In this document: positions 25,831-33,848 of the stretch, one piece after another
Position numbering within the stretch: position 1 is the first letter of the stretch
Layout: every line of letters begins with the position of its first letter
From: Gemmataceae bacterium
GTDB lineage: Bacteria; Planctomycetota; Planctomycetia; Gemmatales; Gemmataceae
Length of the DNA: 64,000 bases
NCBI GenBank assembly: GCA_025055795.1
Contig: JANWVV010000003.1
Location: forward strand, 122,946 to 186,945
Direction: 5' to 3'
Program-made: the position numbers and the translations under genes
The notes under the pieces: generated by a model
Told to the model about the DNA's origin: nothing
Database searches by the model: none
What the model saw: only the letters and a program-made list of their open reading frames with translations

Positions 25831-27309
25831 CTACCAGGTAGCGGTGGGGTCCAAGGGGAAGAGGGGACGACGGATGCGTTGATAGGGAAAATGCTGCGGC
25901 CAGCACTGCGGTTGGGCCGCCGTGGGACCAGGTGTATCGACAGGGATGATTTCACCAGCCAGATGCGCATACGCTGCTTTGTAGGCCACGGCCGCTTTAA
26001 CCACCAGAATGCGGTACCGGTGCGGCTCAATGCCCAAGCTGGTCAGTTGTCCAAGACTGAACGGCGGTGTCCGCATGGAGTTAATTACCAGCAGGTTGTC
26101 ATTCTCTAGCTGGAGCACCGCGGTAGGCCCCTGCTGGTAAAAGCGACGGCCACCGTGACGGGGATCCGGTTCCTCCCAACGGCCGTCGTGGAGCACCCGC
26201 ACGGTACCCTGAATATCCAGCGGCGGTCCTTGCCTGGGATCGGTACCGCCGATTCTTACAGACACTGCCCGACCCAGCCCAGCCTGTTGAGCAGCAACCA
26301 CCGCCTCGGGGGCATAAAACACGGCTATCCACCCTCGCACGTGCTGCCGCAAAAGTTCGTGTAGCAGGGCAGTACCATCTCCTGCACTACCCCCACCCAC
26401 ATTGTCACCCAGATCAACCAGCACAACCGGCAGGCGGGAACTTTGTTGGGCTCGGGTGACTGCCTCCGGAATCGTACACAGTGGCACATGCAACCGGTGA
26501 CGGCGTTCCCACAGTGCTACTGCTAGCTCTTCCGCTGCAGCCGCTGTGGACGCGCGGTCACCATCGCCCACCACCATAACCGCAGCCCCCATCTCTGGCA
26601 CATCGGCGTAAGGGAAGCCGGCGACGACGCTAGCCGCCAGGATGCCCGGCCGCTGTTCCAAGCGACGAGCAAGGTTGATCAGTTCTCGCATGGGCGGATA
26701 TTCGGTCTCCTGCGCTAGCAGCGGGATGAACAGTGGCGGCTTGACGATTATCGTATGGTGCTGGCGACCCTCATGACGTGCTGCCAGCAACAGACGGGCA
26801 GCTCTCTGTCCACACAAACGTTGATCCACGTGCGGATAGGTCTGATAAGCAATCAGGATATCAGCATAGTCTGCCATTTCAGGAGTCACATTAGCATGAA
26901 AATCGAGGGTAACGGCAATGGGAATGTCCACCGCTTCACGGACGCGGGCTAGTAATTCGGTATCTGCACTGGCATAACGCGGTGTGACCATTGCCCCATG
27001 AAGAGCCAGCAGTAATCCCTCTGGCTGTACACGCCGAAGGGTATCACAAAGGCGATCGCAAAAATATTCGAAAAAAGTATCGGTCACAGGCCCGCCCGGA
27101 GTCGCCCAGGCCATGCCCACTGGCACTGGCTCTGCTCCGGCTGCTAATACGACGTCCAGAAAGCCGGCAATTTCGTGGTGGGCCGTTGCCCATTCCACTA
27201 GCAGGTCGTCCCCCCAGCACAAGCTACCTTGTTCAAAACAGCGGCGATCCGTCCAGAAACCCACAAAGGTATTCGACTCGTGCAGGCAACCTGCTATGGC
27301 AATCCGCAT
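25831..27309 (-). CDS. M81 family metallopeptidase (MlrC-like)
   Basis: 492 residues. It starts MRIAIAGCLHESNTFVG, the family hallmark in which HExNTF lies next to the metal site, with AGGAGAATAATCGC before the ATG. The DFHANVTPEM and YQTYPHVD motifs hold further zinc ligands. In microcystin degraders MlrC opens linear microcystin; most family members have unknown natural substrates and are usually annotated as peptidases or amidohydrolases. There is a C-terminal domain (about 340 on) with GTVRVLHDGRWEEPDPRHGG. No signal peptide is seen, so it is cytoplasmic. It is a single gene with no pathway neighbours. Confidence 0.85.
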   Translation of the reverse strand: MRIAIAGCLHESNTFVGFWTDRRCFEQGSLCWGDDLLVEWATAHHEIAGFLDVVLAAGAEPVPVGMAWATPGGPVTDTFFEYFCDRLCDTLRRVQPEGLLLALHGAMVTPRYASADTELLARVREAVDIPIAVTLDFHANVTPEMADYADILIAYQTYPHVDQRLCGQRAARLLLAARHEGRQHHTIIVKPPLFIPLLAQETEYPPMRELINLARRLEQRPGILAASVVAGFPYADVPEMGAAVMVVGDGDRASTAAAAEELAVALWERRHRLHVPLCTIPEAVTRAQQSSRLPVVLVDLGDNVGGGSAGDGTALLHELLRQHVRGWIAVFYAPEAVVAAQQAGLGRAVSVRIGGTDPRQGPPLDIQGTVRVLHDGRWEEPDPRHGGRRFYQQGPTAVLQLENDNLLVINSMRTPPFSLGQLTSLGIEPHRYRILVVKAAVAYKAAYAHLAGEIIPVDTPGPTAAQPQCWPQHFPYQRIRRPLFPLDPTATW

Positions 27310-27657
27310 GCGATTATTCTCCTGCTTGTCCCAATAACCTTTGGTCCATCGCTATAGTTCTGGTCGTACGAGCCCCTGTCCGCTTGATCTCTGACAGAAC
27401 GACCGTCTCTTGACCTGGACTAGAAAAGTTGACAATTACCCTCAGTTCAGCACTCACAATTCTCCCAGCATTCGTAGTCAACAGGGAGCATAAGATGGTA
27501 CTATGATATGTTCCCGATTGGGGCGACTTTCACTATCGTGTTTTATTGTGGTGTCTGTGAGCGAATGACACAAGTTTTTAAGCACAATGAGAAAGATACG
27601 GCAGGGTACGAGGGTAGTATTAGCTTGATTACTCTATAGGTAAGGGGAGAAGGAGCC
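27310..27657. other. Divergent promoter region between M81 peptidase and asd
   Basis: About 350 bases between divergent starts. TTGACA occurs at 27429-27434, but no well-spaced -10 box follows it, so I do not call a promoter. The asd ribosome site (AAGGGGAGAAGGAG) ends the stretch. Nothing else recognised. Confidence 0.35.
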
Positions 27658-28686
27658 GTGGCCGGGATCGATGTGGCAATAGTTGGTGCTACGGGGGCCG
27701 TAGGCGATCTGATGCGTCAGGTGCTCTTAGAGCGTAAGTTCCCGGTGCGTTCCATCCGCTTTCTGGCATCGGCGAAAAGTGCGGGCAAAACGGTGGAGTT
27801 TGCGGGGAAGCGTTACCCGGTTGAACCCCTCCGCCCTGAGGCCTTTGAGGGCGTTCAGATCGTTTTGAGCAGCACACCGAGTGCGGTCAGCCGGGAATAC
27901 TCACCCCTGGCGGCCCGCGCGGGTGCCATTGTTATCGACAATTCCTCCGCCTGGCGTATGGATCCGGACTGCCCCTTGGTAGTGCCCGAGGTCAACGCCG
28001 CACAACTGCAACACATTCGTAAAGGGATCGTCGCCAATCCGAACTGTGTGGCCATTCCCCTATGTGTGGCTCTCAAACCATTGCATGACCGGTGGCGAGT
28101 CAAGCGTGTGGTGGTGGCAACGTACCAGTCGTCGTCCGGAAAGGGAGCCAAAGGGCTGGCCGACTTCGAGGCACAGTTACAAGCCTGGGTGCGGGGTGAG
28201 CCGATTCCCCCCCCCACTGCGCATCGGGGACAACTAGCTGGGAACGTTCTGACTCTGGACTGGACCTTGGATACTAACGGGTTCACCGAAGAGGAAAACA
28301 AAGTAATCCAGGAAACCAAAAAGATCCTGGGTGATGCCGAGATCGGAGTGTGTGCCACCTGTGTGCGTGTACCGGTACGAGTGGCCCACAGCGAGGCAGT
28401 AACGGTGGAGTTTCACCAGCAGCCCTCCGTGGACGAGGCACGGGCAGCCCTGAGGCAGGCCCCCGGCATCCGCTTGCTTGATGAACGTCAAGGCGAAGTT
28501 CCCCAGCCAATCCACGCGGCAGGCACCGACTGGACGTACGTTGGCCGTGTCCGTAGTGATCCGAGTCATCCACACTCCCTGTGTCTGTGGTTGGTTGCCG
28601 ACAACTTGCGTAAGGGAGCCGCCACCAATGCTGTGCAGTGTGCCGAAGAACTTCTTCGCCGCGGCATAGTATCCCCTCGACCCTAA
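27658..28686 (+). CDS. asd: Aspartate-semialdehyde dehydrogenase
   Basis: 342 residues from GTG 27658 with AAGGAG upstream. The enzyme reduces aspartyl-4-phosphate to aspartate semialdehyde with NADPH, the branch point to lysine/diaminopimelate, threonine and methionine. The Rossmann motif AIVGATGAVGDLM is N-terminal. The catalytic Cys is in NPNCVAIPL near residue 126, the phosphate/substrate Arg in CVRVPVRVAHSEAV near 240, and the His of that motif is present. Length and order are typical. No other amino-acid biosynthesis gene is nearby; truA follows 75 bases later and may be co-transcribed. Confidence 0.95.
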   Translation: MAGIDVAIVGATGAVGDLMRQVLLERKFPVRSIRFLASAKSAGKTVEFAGKRYPVEPLRPEAFEGVQIVLSSTPSAVSREYSPLAARAGAIVIDNSSAWRMDPDCPLVVPEVNAAQLQHIRKGIVANPNCVAIPLCVALKPLHDRWRVKRVVVATYQSSSGKGAKGLADFEAQLQAWVRGEPIPPPTAHRGQLAGNVLTLDWTLDTNGFTEEENKVIQETKKILGDAEIGVCATCVRVPVRVAHSEAVTVEFHQQPSVDEARAALRQAPGIRLLDERQGEVPQPIHAAGTDWTYVGRVRSDPSHPHSLCLWLVADNLRKGAATNAVQCAEELLRRGIVSPRP

Positions 28687-28761
28687 GGCAGTCGCCCTGT
28701 ACGCTCCTCAGCCCGAATTGGCGGCCCGACCTGATACTCAAACTGATAGCATTGCTCACTC

Positions 28762-29667
28762 GTGCGTAACTTCCGCATTACTTTGCGCTACGATGGCACC
28801 AATTTCTGCGGCTGGCAACGGCAGCTCGGTCGGCGTAGCGTGCAAGAAAGCGTGGAAGCAGCCATTGCCGCCATCACGCAGGAAACAACTGTACGTCTGA
28901 ATGCCAGTGGCCGCACCGATGCAGGCGTACATGCCCTAGCACAGGTGGCCAATTTTTTCAGTACCACGCGGTTGGACTGCCCTACACTACTGCGGGGTAT
29001 CAATGCCCAGCTCCCGCCGGACATTATCGCCACAGATCTAGCCGAGGTTCCCCAAAGCTTTGATGCCAACAAAGACGCTCTGTCCAAGCGCTACCGCTAC
29101 GTCGTCCAGACAGGCCCTTGGCCCGATCCCTTGCAGCGGCATTATGCCTGGTATGTTCGGGGCCCGTTGGATGTGTCAGCCATGCGCCAGGCTGCCCTAT
29201 ATCTGATTGGACGACATGACTTCCAAGCTTTTACCACCAGCGGCAGCGAACGGCTGAACACAATACGCACCGTTTTGGCTGTCGACATCGATGGGGCATC
29301 GTATCCTACAAGTGAGAAGAAGCCCCTGCCGATGCTCGCTAGATCACCAAGCGACGTGCAATACCTACTTATCGAGGTGGAAGCCGACGGCTTTTTATAC
29401 AATATGGTTCGGGCGATTGTTGGTAGTCTGATTGAAGTGGGACGCGGACGCTGGTCACCAGAACAAGTCCGCACTGCTCTGCTGAGTAAAGATCGACGGC
29501 ATGCTGGTCCGACAGCTCCGCCCCACGGTCTCTTTTTACTGGCTGTCCGCTATGCATGCTCGGCAGCAACTGGAGACGAGCCAGCTGTTGCTCAGCACAA
29601 CCCGACTGCTCGGCCTTGGACGACGGAATCGCAATCCCCTCCCTGTGAGTTGTCTCCTGGGGCGTAA
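28762..29667 (+). CDS. truA: tRNA pseudouridine(38-40) synthase TruA
   Basis: 301 residues from GTG 28762; no strong ribosome site is visible, but the family motif begins at once with LRYDGTNFCGWQRQ. The catalytic Asp lies in SGRTDAGVHALAQVANF near residue 54. KRYRYVV, RHDFQAFTTSG and EADGFLYNMVRAIVG are the other conserved blocks. It isomerises uridines 38-40 in the anticodon arm. The last ~35 residues (after AVRYAC) are an extension rich in Pro, Thr and Ser without known function. It probably shares a transcript with asd. Confidence 0.93.
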   Translation: MRNFRITLRYDGTNFCGWQRQLGRRSVQESVEAAIAAITQETTVRLNASGRTDAGVHALAQVANFFSTTRLDCPTLLRGINAQLPPDIIATDLAEVPQSFDANKDALSKRYRYVVQTGPWPDPLQRHYAWYVRGPLDVSAMRQAALYLIGRHDFQAFTTSGSERLNTIRTVLAVDIDGASYPTSEKKPLPMLARSPSDVQYLLIEVEADGFLYNMVRAIVGSLIEVGRGRWSPEQVRTALLSKDRRHAGPTAPPHGLFLLAVRYACSAATGDEPAVAQHNPTARPWTTESQSPPCELSPGA

Positions 29668-29765
29668 CACAACGTCATACAATTGTTGCCTCAACAAAAG
29701 AAAGATAGCGGGGGGCCTTGTTACGCTTAGAGGAAGGTGTGTCGAGCCACGTTCCGTAGCGAAGC

Positions 29766-30557
29766 CTATGCGGGAGTAAAGCGGACTTCTACCTGGCCTA
29801 ACGGACCGAAGTCGCCCTGTAAGTGATCACCGGGTTGGGCGAGGTAAATGGCGGTCGTTAAACCCGTAGAAACAAAGTCACCCTGACGCAAAAATAAGCC
29901 GTGGCGGGGCAATTCGTTGGCTAACCAAGCCAGCGCGGCCAGCGGATGCCCCAAAACAGCAGCCCCTATACCTGTAAACCGCTGCTGCCCGTTGACGACT
30001 AATACTGTCGCCTGACGGGCCAAGTCATATTGTTGCCAATCGGTCAGGGGTGCACCGTAGATCCATGCCCCATGGATAGCGTTGTCGGCCGCTAAGGTCG
30101 GAGCCCCCACTTGCTGCCAGTCTTCAAAACGGTGATCGACAATCTCCAGGGCGGGCACCACGGCAGCTATAAATGGCCGGACCGATTCCACGGTATAGCG
30201 GCGGTCGGTGGGCATATCCTGCCCGATAAGAAAGCCGAATTCGACTTCGGCACAGCGGACCAGAAAATCATTAGCAGACAGAGTCGTACCGCTGGGATAA
30301 CTCGTTGCGGTCAGCAACCGGCCAAACAAGGGGGTATCTACCCCCAAAGTCTCCTGGGCGATGCGGCTGGTACAGGCGATTTTGTAGCCGCATAGCCGTC
30401 CGCCATAGCAGGCCAGGAGCCGCCCGACAAAGGCATTCTGTACCTGATAGGCTTCTTCAAGAGTTCGCGGGGCAATCTCGGCGGGCAACTGCGGCACTCG
30501 CCGCCGGCCCCGCCGCAAACCCATCAGGTAATCCCCTGCCGCCGTGATCCGGTTCAT
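29766..30557 (-). CDS. 2-keto-4-pentenoate hydratase / FAH-superfamily enzyme
   Basis: 263 residues from ATG 30557, with AAGGAGCC upstream; the open frame extends 14 codons further without support. Members hydrate 2-hydroxypenta-2,4-dienoate in meta-cleavage pathways or decarboxylate related oxo-acids. The metal-binding glutamates are visible in CAEVEFGFLIG (about residue 100) and VPALEIVDHRFEDW (about 130), and GYKIACTS marks the N-terminal substrate pocket. No other aromatic-degradation genes are nearby, so the real substrate is uncertain. It stands alone, convergent with truA and divergent from miaA. Confidence 0.8.
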   Translation of the reverse strand: MNRITAAGDYLMGLRRGRRRVPQLPAEIAPRTLEEAYQVQNAFVGRLLACYGGRLCGYKIACTSRIAQETLGVDTPLFGRLLTATSYPSGTTLSANDFLVRCAEVEFGFLIGQDMPTDRRYTVESVRPFIAAVVPALEIVDHRFEDWQQVGAPTLAADNAIHGAWIYGAPLTDWQQYDLARQATVLVVNGQQRFTGIGAAVLGHPLAALAWLANELPRHGLFLRQGDFVSTGLTTAIYLAQPGDHLQGDFGPLGQVEVRFTPA

Positions 30558-30692
30558 AACCGGCTCCTTGCATTGGCCACTGATACTGCGAAGAGACACC
30601 GACGGTAGCTCTACAATAGAGCAATCGCCGACAAGGCTAGCTTTGCCCGATCAACTTCTTTGGATAGCGTTTGTGGATGTAACAGACGATTC

Positions 30693-31646
30693 ATGGACCC
30701 CCTGGAGCACGCCTACGTACTAACCGGCCCCACTGCCAGTGGCAAATCCACCCTGGCCATCCGGTTGGCCGAACTGATGGATGGTGAGATCATCGCCCTG
30801 GACTCCATGACCGTATACCGCGGCATGGACATAGGCACGGCCAAGCCCAGCGTTGCCGAACGAGCCCGCGTCCCCCATCATCTGATCGATGTCCTCGACC
30901 CCTGGCAAGGGCTGAGCGTCGCCTGGTGGCTGCAACAGGCAGAGCGGGCATGCCAGGAGATCCTGGCCCGCGGCCGGCGACCGTTGCTGGTGGGAGGTAC
31001 TCCCTTTTACCTCAAAGTGCTTTTTTACGGTCTATTCCCAGGACCGCCCGCTGACGAAAAGCTACGCCGCCAGTTGGAAGCGGAGGCCGCTCAGCAGGGA
31101 CGCGCCGCTTTGCATGCCCGTTTAGCCCAAGTCGATCCGGTCACCGCAGCCCGACTCCATCCCAACGACCTGCGCCGAGTTGTGCGAGCCCTGGAGGTAT
31201 TCCTGTTGACCGGTCAACCGATCTCTACCTGGCAAACGACCTGGGATACTCCGGCCTTCGCGTCCCAACCGCGACCACCGCTGCGTCGCCTCCCAGCCGT
31301 CGTGCTTACCTTGCCCCGTGATCTGCTGTACCGACGCATCGAACAACGGATTGATCAGATGCTTCAGTCCGGCTGGCTTGACGAAGTCCAACGCCTGCGT
31401 CAGCTTCCGCATCCCCTCAGTCGGGAGGCCCGTCAGGCCTTGGGATACCGTCAGATCCTGGACTACCTTGAAGGACGCCTGCCATCCTGGGAACTAACCT
31501 TGGAGCGGATCCGCATTCAGACCCGGCAGTTTGCCAAACACCAGCTTACCTGGTTCCGTCATCTTCCCCAACTGCATCCCGTAGCGGCCGATGCCCCAAA
31601 TGTTACTGAACAAATTCTACATTATTGGCACAAATTTTCTACTTAA
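30693..31646 (+). CDS. miaA: tRNA dimethylallyltransferase MiaA
   Basis: 317 residues from ATG 30693; a TTG start 11 codons earlier is possible. The enzyme adds a dimethylallyl group to N6 of A37 in tRNAs reading UNN codons. P-loop TGPTASGKSTLA is N-terminal. DSMTVYRGMDIGTAKPS contains the catalytic Asp and the Thr-Ala-Lys-Pro box, and VGGTPFYLKVL is the third family block. The zone RQALGYRQILDYLEG is also typical. Full length. The gene is upstream of an FHA protein but with a 226-base gap. MnmE and TruA are also in this window, but the three tRNA-modification genes are not clustered. Confidence 0.94.
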   Translation: MDPLEHAYVLTGPTASGKSTLAIRLAELMDGEIIALDSMTVYRGMDIGTAKPSVAERARVPHHLIDVLDPWQGLSVAWWLQQAERACQEILARGRRPLLVGGTPFYLKVLFYGLFPGPPADEKLRRQLEAEAAQQGRAALHARLAQVDPVTAARLHPNDLRRVVRALEVFLLTGQPISTWQTTWDTPAFASQPRPPLRRLPAVVLTLPRDLLYRRIEQRIDQMLQSGWLDEVQRLRQLPHPLSREARQALGYRQILDYLEGRLPSWELTLERIRIQTRQFAKHQLTWFRHLPQLHPVAADAPNVTEQILHYWHKFST

Positions 31647-31872
31647 TCATAATTTTTCATTGTCACCTGATTTCACCTTCGCTCATCTCACCAAACGAGG
31701 AGGGCTTGAATCACTTTCTGCTGACGCGAAAGCAGGTTTATGCTATAGCTGAAAGTGGAACACCTGAAAGTCAGGGCTTGGGAAAGAGTAAAGATTCTGT
31801 AAAGGGGTAGGACAAGCAGTCAGAGTGGGGCCAGACGGGGAGGCTCAACCAACATCCTTAGGGAGCTTACCC

Positions 31873-32586
31873 ATGCGGAAGGTCACCTTCTTAGTCCTTG
31901 AAGGCGTCGACAAGGGACGGATCTTCAAAGATCTGCCCATACCGGTGACCATTGGACGCGAAGAGGGCAATATGGTACGGCTGAATGACGAACGCGTCAG
32001 CCGCTATCATGCCAAAGTGCAAATGGAAGATGATGATATCATCATCACGGATTTGGACAGCACCAATGGCACCCGTGTTAACGGCATGCCGATCCAGATC
32101 CGTCGCCTGCGGCCGGGCGACCAGATCTGCGTCGGACGTACCATGCTGCTGTTCGGCACAATGGAGGAGATAGCCGCACGGCGTGCTATGGCGTCGGGGC
32201 AAAGCAGTCGTGCCAAAGCGGCATCGCCGTCCCTCGGCCGGAGTTCGCCTGGTGCGGTCGAGTCCGGTAGTGCGGATCCTACGGTAGGGCATGGCCAGGC
32301 CACTCCTTGGCTGCCAATTGACGAAGAAATTCCGCCCCTACCCCTCAAAATGACGCCTGCCCAAATAGCACGCCTGGTAGAAATTTTCGACTATCTCCAC
32401 CGCGGCCTGACCTCGGCGTTGGAAAATATCCAAGCTAATGAGGACGGTACCGAAATCCGCCTTGGCTTTGCCGAATGGCAAACCATTCAAGCCGTGCAAA
32501 TGCTCTTGGCTCGATACAGTCGCAGCTTGACCGACCCGGACGAAGAGCTCTTGTCAGGTCTAACATCTCGCGGCGGGGAACCCTGA
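31873..32586 (+). CDS. FHA-domain protein
   Basis: 237 residues from ATG 31873, with GGGAG upstream; GTG 31825 would add 16 residues. The FHA domain spans about residues 5-100: IPVTIGREEGNMVRLND, then the hallmark SRYHAKVQ (Ser-x-x-His) and DLDSTNGTRVNG. FHA domains bind phosphothreonine, so it is probably a reader of Ser/Thr-kinase output; a kinase is encoded 5 kb downstream, although no direct link is shown. A Ser/Ala-rich linker (about 115-160) leads to a C-terminal helical domain (TPAQIARLVEIFDYLHRGL) with unknown function. No membrane segment. Confidence 0.88.
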   Translation: MRKVTFLVLEGVDKGRIFKDLPIPVTIGREEGNMVRLNDERVSRYHAKVQMEDDDIIITDLDSTNGTRVNGMPIQIRRLRPGDQICVGRTMLLFGTMEEIAARRAMASGQSSRAKAASPSLGRSSPGAVESGSADPTVGHGQATPWLPIDEEIPPLPLKMTPAQIARLVEIFDYLHRGLTSALENIQANEDGTEIRLGFAEWQTIQAVQMLLARYSRSLTDPDEELLSGLTSRGGEP

Positions 32587-32663
32587 ATCCATTCGGAACG
32601 TCTTAAAAATCATCAGCAATTATTCTGCTGTCACTGTTTAGTTCGAAGACGCCGGAGCTGCCT

Positions 32664-33401
32664 ATGCTGTTCCGCTGGTTGAATCACTTGCTGTTAAGTC
32701 ACGCCATTGCCATTTTGGCATCTGTCGCGACAGCCAATTCCATTACAATCCAGCCCTCTGACGTACCGCCCACCCCTACTGAGTTGGAAGCCATCAAAAA
32801 GGGTTTGCAGGAACTGCAAGGCTTTATTGGGGAATGGACGCTGGAAGCAAGTCGGAAAGTCCAAGGCAAAGTCGAAGCCTGGAAAGAAGAACTGCGTTGG
32901 AGCTGGCAATTTCCGCGCACCGGTCCGTGCCTGGTAGTAGAGTTTGCTCAAGGTAAGGGCAAGTTTTTCACCTCCGGTCGTGTCACTTACGACCCGGCCA
33001 CCCAGAAATACCACTTACTGTTACATACGAGCGACAAAAAGGAATTACGACTCCAAGGCGGCGTTGCCCGCGGTACCCTCAAGGTTGAAAGCAAGGACGC
33101 CTCCGGCGACGTACACCGGATCACCATGACAACCCTAGCGGAAGGAATCCGCTTCCAACTGCGATATGATCTTCAGGAAGGAGGCAAGGGATTGTTTGTC
33201 AACATATTGGCATGGTCCGGCAACCGTAAGGGGGAGTCGTTTGCCGCAGCCCGAAAGGGGCCTGAATGCATCGTCTCCGGTGGGGCCGCCACGATTCCTG
33301 TCACTTATCAGGGAAAGCAGTACTTCGTTTGTTGCACCGGCTGCCGAGACGAATTCTATGCCAATCCGGAAAAATACATTGCCCAAGCCAACAAGAAATA
33401 A
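32664..33401 (+). CDS. Secreted protein with C-terminal YHS-like metal-binding domain
   Basis: 245 residues. A signal peptide covers about residues 1-24 (ends SVATAN), with GGAG before the start. The central part (residues 45-190) is beta-rich and unassigned: LQELQGFIGEWTLEASRKV then strands like LHTSDKKELRLQGG, similar to the lipocalin-like TIGR03067-type fold. The C-terminal ~40 residues have the YHS pattern: CIVSGG, VTYQGKQYFVCCTGC, then FYANPEKYI. YHS domains bind copper or other metals through such cysteines. Fusing it to an exported domain suggests extracytoplasmic metal sensing or delivery. No metal transporter is adjacent. Confidence 0.75.
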   Translation: MLFRWLNHLLLSHAIAILASVATANSITIQPSDVPPTPTELEAIKKGLQELQGFIGEWTLEASRKVQGKVEAWKEELRWSWQFPRTGPCLVVEFAQGKGKFFTSGRVTYDPATQKYHLLLHTSDKKELRLQGGVARGTLKVESKDASGDVHRITMTTLAEGIRFQLRYDLQEGGKGLFVNILAWSGNRKGESFAAARKGPECIVSGGAATIPVTYQGKQYFVCCTGCRDEFYANPEKYIAQANKK

Positions 33402-33848
33402 ATTTGGCTGCCCATTGCACCGTCTAGCCACTCCTACATGCCCGATTGTCTTTCGGTAAACAGACCCCCCGTACTAATAGTCACACGCCACCCTATCACC
33501 TATCACCATCGGATTAGAGAGTATCGTCGCATTTCCCTAGCCTACAACAACATGCAATTCCTTACGTTGCACGTTCGTCATACCATTACCAACAACCACC
33601 CCGGATCATTCAGAATTCGCCTATTCAGCCACCAGGCCGTTTTGGCTCGGTTAACTCCCGGCTGACAGATGGGATTTTTCCTTTGCAAAAGTGTTCGTTC
33701 GCGGTAGGATCGCAAAGAAATACCCGCCTTCGAGGAAGGAGGAGTCATTTTGTCACAACTCATGGAGTGATCCGGGCGTGCGAGTGAACCCGCTCCTGCA
33801 GGCTTTTTTTGGAAATGACGCCGAGGTACCAGTTCGGAGAATTGCCCA
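33402..33848. other. Intergenic stretch, no gene recognised
   Basis: About 450 bases of pyrimidine-rich and fairly A/T-rich sequence between two plus-strand secreted-protein genes. It probably holds the promoter of the downstream hydrolase; GGAGAATT near 33838 is its ribosome site. No tRNA, hairpin with T-tract or convincing small gene was seen. Confidence 0.35.

Noticed and set aside
27429..27434. TTGACA hexamer before asd
   Set aside because: No -10 box at proper spacing.
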